Part shown: positions 62,404 through 64,000 of the stretch, piece by piece
How positions within the stretch are numbered: the first letter of the stretch is position 1
Layout of the letters: every line of letters begins with the position of its first letter
Assembly (NCBI RefSeq): GCF_025961475.1
Contig: NZ_JAOQNS010000006.1
Coordinates: forward strand, 62,001 to 126,000
Length of the DNA: 64,000 nt
Direction: 5' to 3'
Source: Rhodobium gokarnense
GTDB taxonomy: Bacteria > Pseudomonadota > Alphaproteobacteria > Rhizobiales > Rhodobiaceae
The notes under the pieces: model-generated
Seen by the model: only the letters and a program-made list of their open reading frames with translations
Told to the model about the DNA's origin: nothing
The model's database searches: none
Position numbers and translations under genes: made by a program

Positions 62404-62775
62404 CGGCTACAGTTCATTGTGAAGAGTGTCCTATACTACTAATATATGTCAATATAAATTTCGCCTTACGGTATATCTAATCCGGGTCCGATGGCGTTCG
62501 GGCGGCGGATGACCGATGCGCGGCGGTCACGGATGCGCAAAGATTCTTCCCATTGTAGCCGCGCATGCGGAACGATTGCCGGCGATCGGAGGCCGGCTGG
62601 TACCTAGGTGCCGCGCAGCTGTCGCGCGTGCTGTTCCGCCCCCAAGGATTTGATCTCAGGAACTTTTGATCTAGATTGGCCGCGATCCCCCGGCGGCCCG
62701 GCGTGGCGCTGCCGAATTGTCCCTGTGGCGGGCTGGAAGCCCGGCCGATTCCTTGGAAAGTTTGCTGGAGGCCAG
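62404..62775. other. AT-rich to GC-rich gap before gshA
   Basis: The left part (about 62430-62490) is AT-rich (CTACTAATATATGTCAATAT); the right part holds the gshA leader. I see no gene or stem of note apart from GGAGG before gshA. This may mark the right edge of inserted DNA. Confidence 0.4.
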
Positions 62776-64000
62776 ATGGCGCGCGATACGCTCGACGACA
62801 CGCCGATTGAGTCGGTCGATCAGTTGGCGGCGTGGATGGACGCCGGCTGCAAGCCGAAGTCCGATTTCCGCATCGGCACCGAGCACGAGAAATTCGCCTT
62901 TTACCGGGACGAGCACACGCCGGTCGGCTATGACGGCCCGCGCGGCATCCGCCAGCTCCTGGAAGGCATGGAGGCGCTGCTCGGCTGGGACCGCATCATG
63001 GACGGCCCGGCGATCATCGGCCTTGCCGATCCGACCGGCGGCGGCGCCATCAGCCTGGAGCCGGGCGGCCAGTTCGAGCTTTCCGGCGCCCCGCTCGACA
63101 GCATCCACCAGACCTGCAAGGAAACCCACTCGCATCTCGCCCAGCTCCGCGAGATCGCCGACCCGCTCGGCATCGGCTTCCTCGGCATCGGCGCCTCGCC
63201 GAAATGGCGGCTGAAGGACACGCCGCGCATGCCGAAGTCGCGCTACGACATCATGACCAACTATATGCCGAAGGTCGGCACGCTCGGCCTCGACATGATG
63301 TACCGGACCTCGACCATCCAGGTGAATCTCGATTTCGCCGACGAGGCCGACATGGTCAGGAAGATGCAGGTCGGCATCGCCCTGCAGCCGATCGCCACCG
63401 CGATCTTCGCCAATTCGCCCTTCCTGGAAGGCAAGCCGAACGGGTTCCTCTCCTACCGGGCCGAGGTCTGGCGCCACACCGATCCGGACCGCACCGGCAT
63501 GATCCCCTTCGTCTTTGAGCCGGGCTTCGGCTTCGAGGCCTATGTGGAATGGGCCGTCGACGTGCCGATGTATTTCGTCAAGCGCGGCGACACCTACCAC
63601 GACGTCACCGGCTGGACCTTCCGTGACTTCATGAACGGCAAGCTCGACCTCCTGCCCGGCGAGCGGCCCAATGTCGGCGACTGGAACAACCACCTCTCGA
63701 CCCTGTTCCCGGAGGTCCGGCTGAAGCGCTACATCGAGATGCGCGGCGCCGACGGCGGCCCCTGGCGCAAGATCTGCGCCCTGCCGGCGTTCTGGGTCGG
63801 GCTTCTCTATGACGAGGACTCCCTCGCCGCCGCCGCCGACCTCGTCGCCGACTGGACCGCCAAGGAGCGCCAGACCCTGCGCGACCGGATCCCGAAAGAG
63901 GCCTTCGACACGCCGTTCCGCGGCGGCACGGTCGGCGACATCGCCCGCACCGTCGTCGACCTGTCGCGCAAGGGCCTTGCGCGCCGCGGCCGGCTCAACC
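62776..64000 (+). CDS. gshA: Glutamate--cysteine ligase (partial, right end outside window)
   Basis: The ATP-dependent enzyme that makes gamma-glutamylcysteine, the first step of glutathione synthesis. The 408 codons visible contain FRIGTEHEKFAFYR, ISLEPGGQFELSGAPL, the LGIGFLGIGASPKW segment, MMYRTSTIQVNLDF and EWAVDVPMYFVKR, which mark the alphaproteobacterial/plant-type GCL (GCS2 branch). About 50 residues should lie beyond the right edge. GGAGG is 4-5 bases before ATG 62776. It follows the inserted cluster rather than rsmE directly. Confidence 0.95.
   Translation, partial: MARDTLDDTPIESVDQLAAWMDAGCKPKSDFRIGTEHEKFAFYRDEHTPVGYDGPRGIRQLLEGMEALLGWDRIMDGPAIIGLADPTGGGAISLEPGGQFELSGAPLDSIHQTCKETHSHLAQLREIADPLGIGFLGIGASPKWRLKDTPRMPKSRYDIMTNYMPKVGTLGLDMMYRTSTIQVNLDFADEADMVRKMQVGIALQPIATAIFANSPFLEGKPNGFLSYRAEVWRHTDPDRTGMIPFVFEPGFGFEAYVEWAVDVPMYFVKRGDTYHDVTGWTFRDFMNGKLDLLPGERPNVGDWNNHLSTLFPEVRLKRYIEMRGADGGPWRKICALPAFWVGLLYDEDSLAAAADLVADWTAKERQTLRDRIPKEAFDTPFRGGTVGDIARTVVDLSRKGLARRGRLN

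Overview
The window is about 64 kb of GC-rich chromosome from an alphaproteobacterium, most likely a member of the Hyphomicrobiales (Rhizobiales). The evidence is: a tRNA-His with A73 and no G at -1, which is an alphaproteobacterial signature; two phasins with PhaR-like boxes; a PdhS-like cell-cycle kinase; a CFA synthase; an eukaryote/alphaproteobacterial-type gshA; and dispersed palindromic repeats of the kind common in this order. I cannot name the genus from sequence alone. No rRNA operon, prophage, transposase or CRISPR array is visible.

Layout. 1-11 kb: end of a cfa gene, a GST, a zinc-independent MDR dehydrogenase, then a head-to-head module of a FecR-domain protein (+) opposite a TPR/beta-barrel protein and a CHASE2 adenylate/guanylate cyclase (-), followed by a thiolase, a Nudix hydrolase and an MFS exporter. 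11-25 kb: a putrescine region. It has two GntR/FCD regulators, a minus-strand puu-like operon (aldehyde dehydrogenase, gamma-glutamylpolyamine synthetase, class III aminotransferase, FAD oxidase) and a divergent plus-strand operon (second GS-like ligase, then potFGHI). Two identical TGTGATCACA palindromes sit at the two promoter regions around the second regulator. 25-33 kb: a small membrane protein, acetoacetyl-CoA synthetase, a GH13 sucrose-phosphorylase-like enzyme paired with an SPP-like HAD phosphatase, a MarR regulator, a YdhR-like protein and a fused double iron-type ABC permease. 33-42 kb: an apparently plug-less TonB-type receptor, a PLP dehydratase, a 1239-residue PdhS-like histidine kinase and two phasins. 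42-49 kb: tRNA-His, a secreted protein, an APH/P-loop fusion kinase, a small acidic protein, a noncoding stretch with an FNR/FixK-type box and a terminator, and a TPP enzyme followed by a 1 kb block of tandem and palindromic repeats. 49-56 kb: a Pat-like protein acetyltransferase, a universal stress protein, an acyl-CoA dehydrogenase and xseA. 56-64 kb: rsmE and gshA (partial at the right edge), separated by about 5.8 kb of poorly characterised genes.

How the parts work together. The putrescine block joins an importer to glutamylation, oxidation and aldehyde oxidation steps under one probable GntR repressor. Thiolase, acetoacetyl-CoA synthetase and phasins point to polyhydroxybutyrate/acetoacetate metabolism, although they are not adjacent. 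The most unusual part is the minus-strand cluster at 56.97-61.26 kb. It encodes a secreted protein with a Hedgehog/intein (Hint) self-processing module, a small Fn3-like protein, a propeller-like protein and two small membrane proteins, behind a perfect 14-bp palindrome. I consider this the best candidate for an undescribed system, with the FecR/beta-barrel/CHASE2-cyclase trio second.
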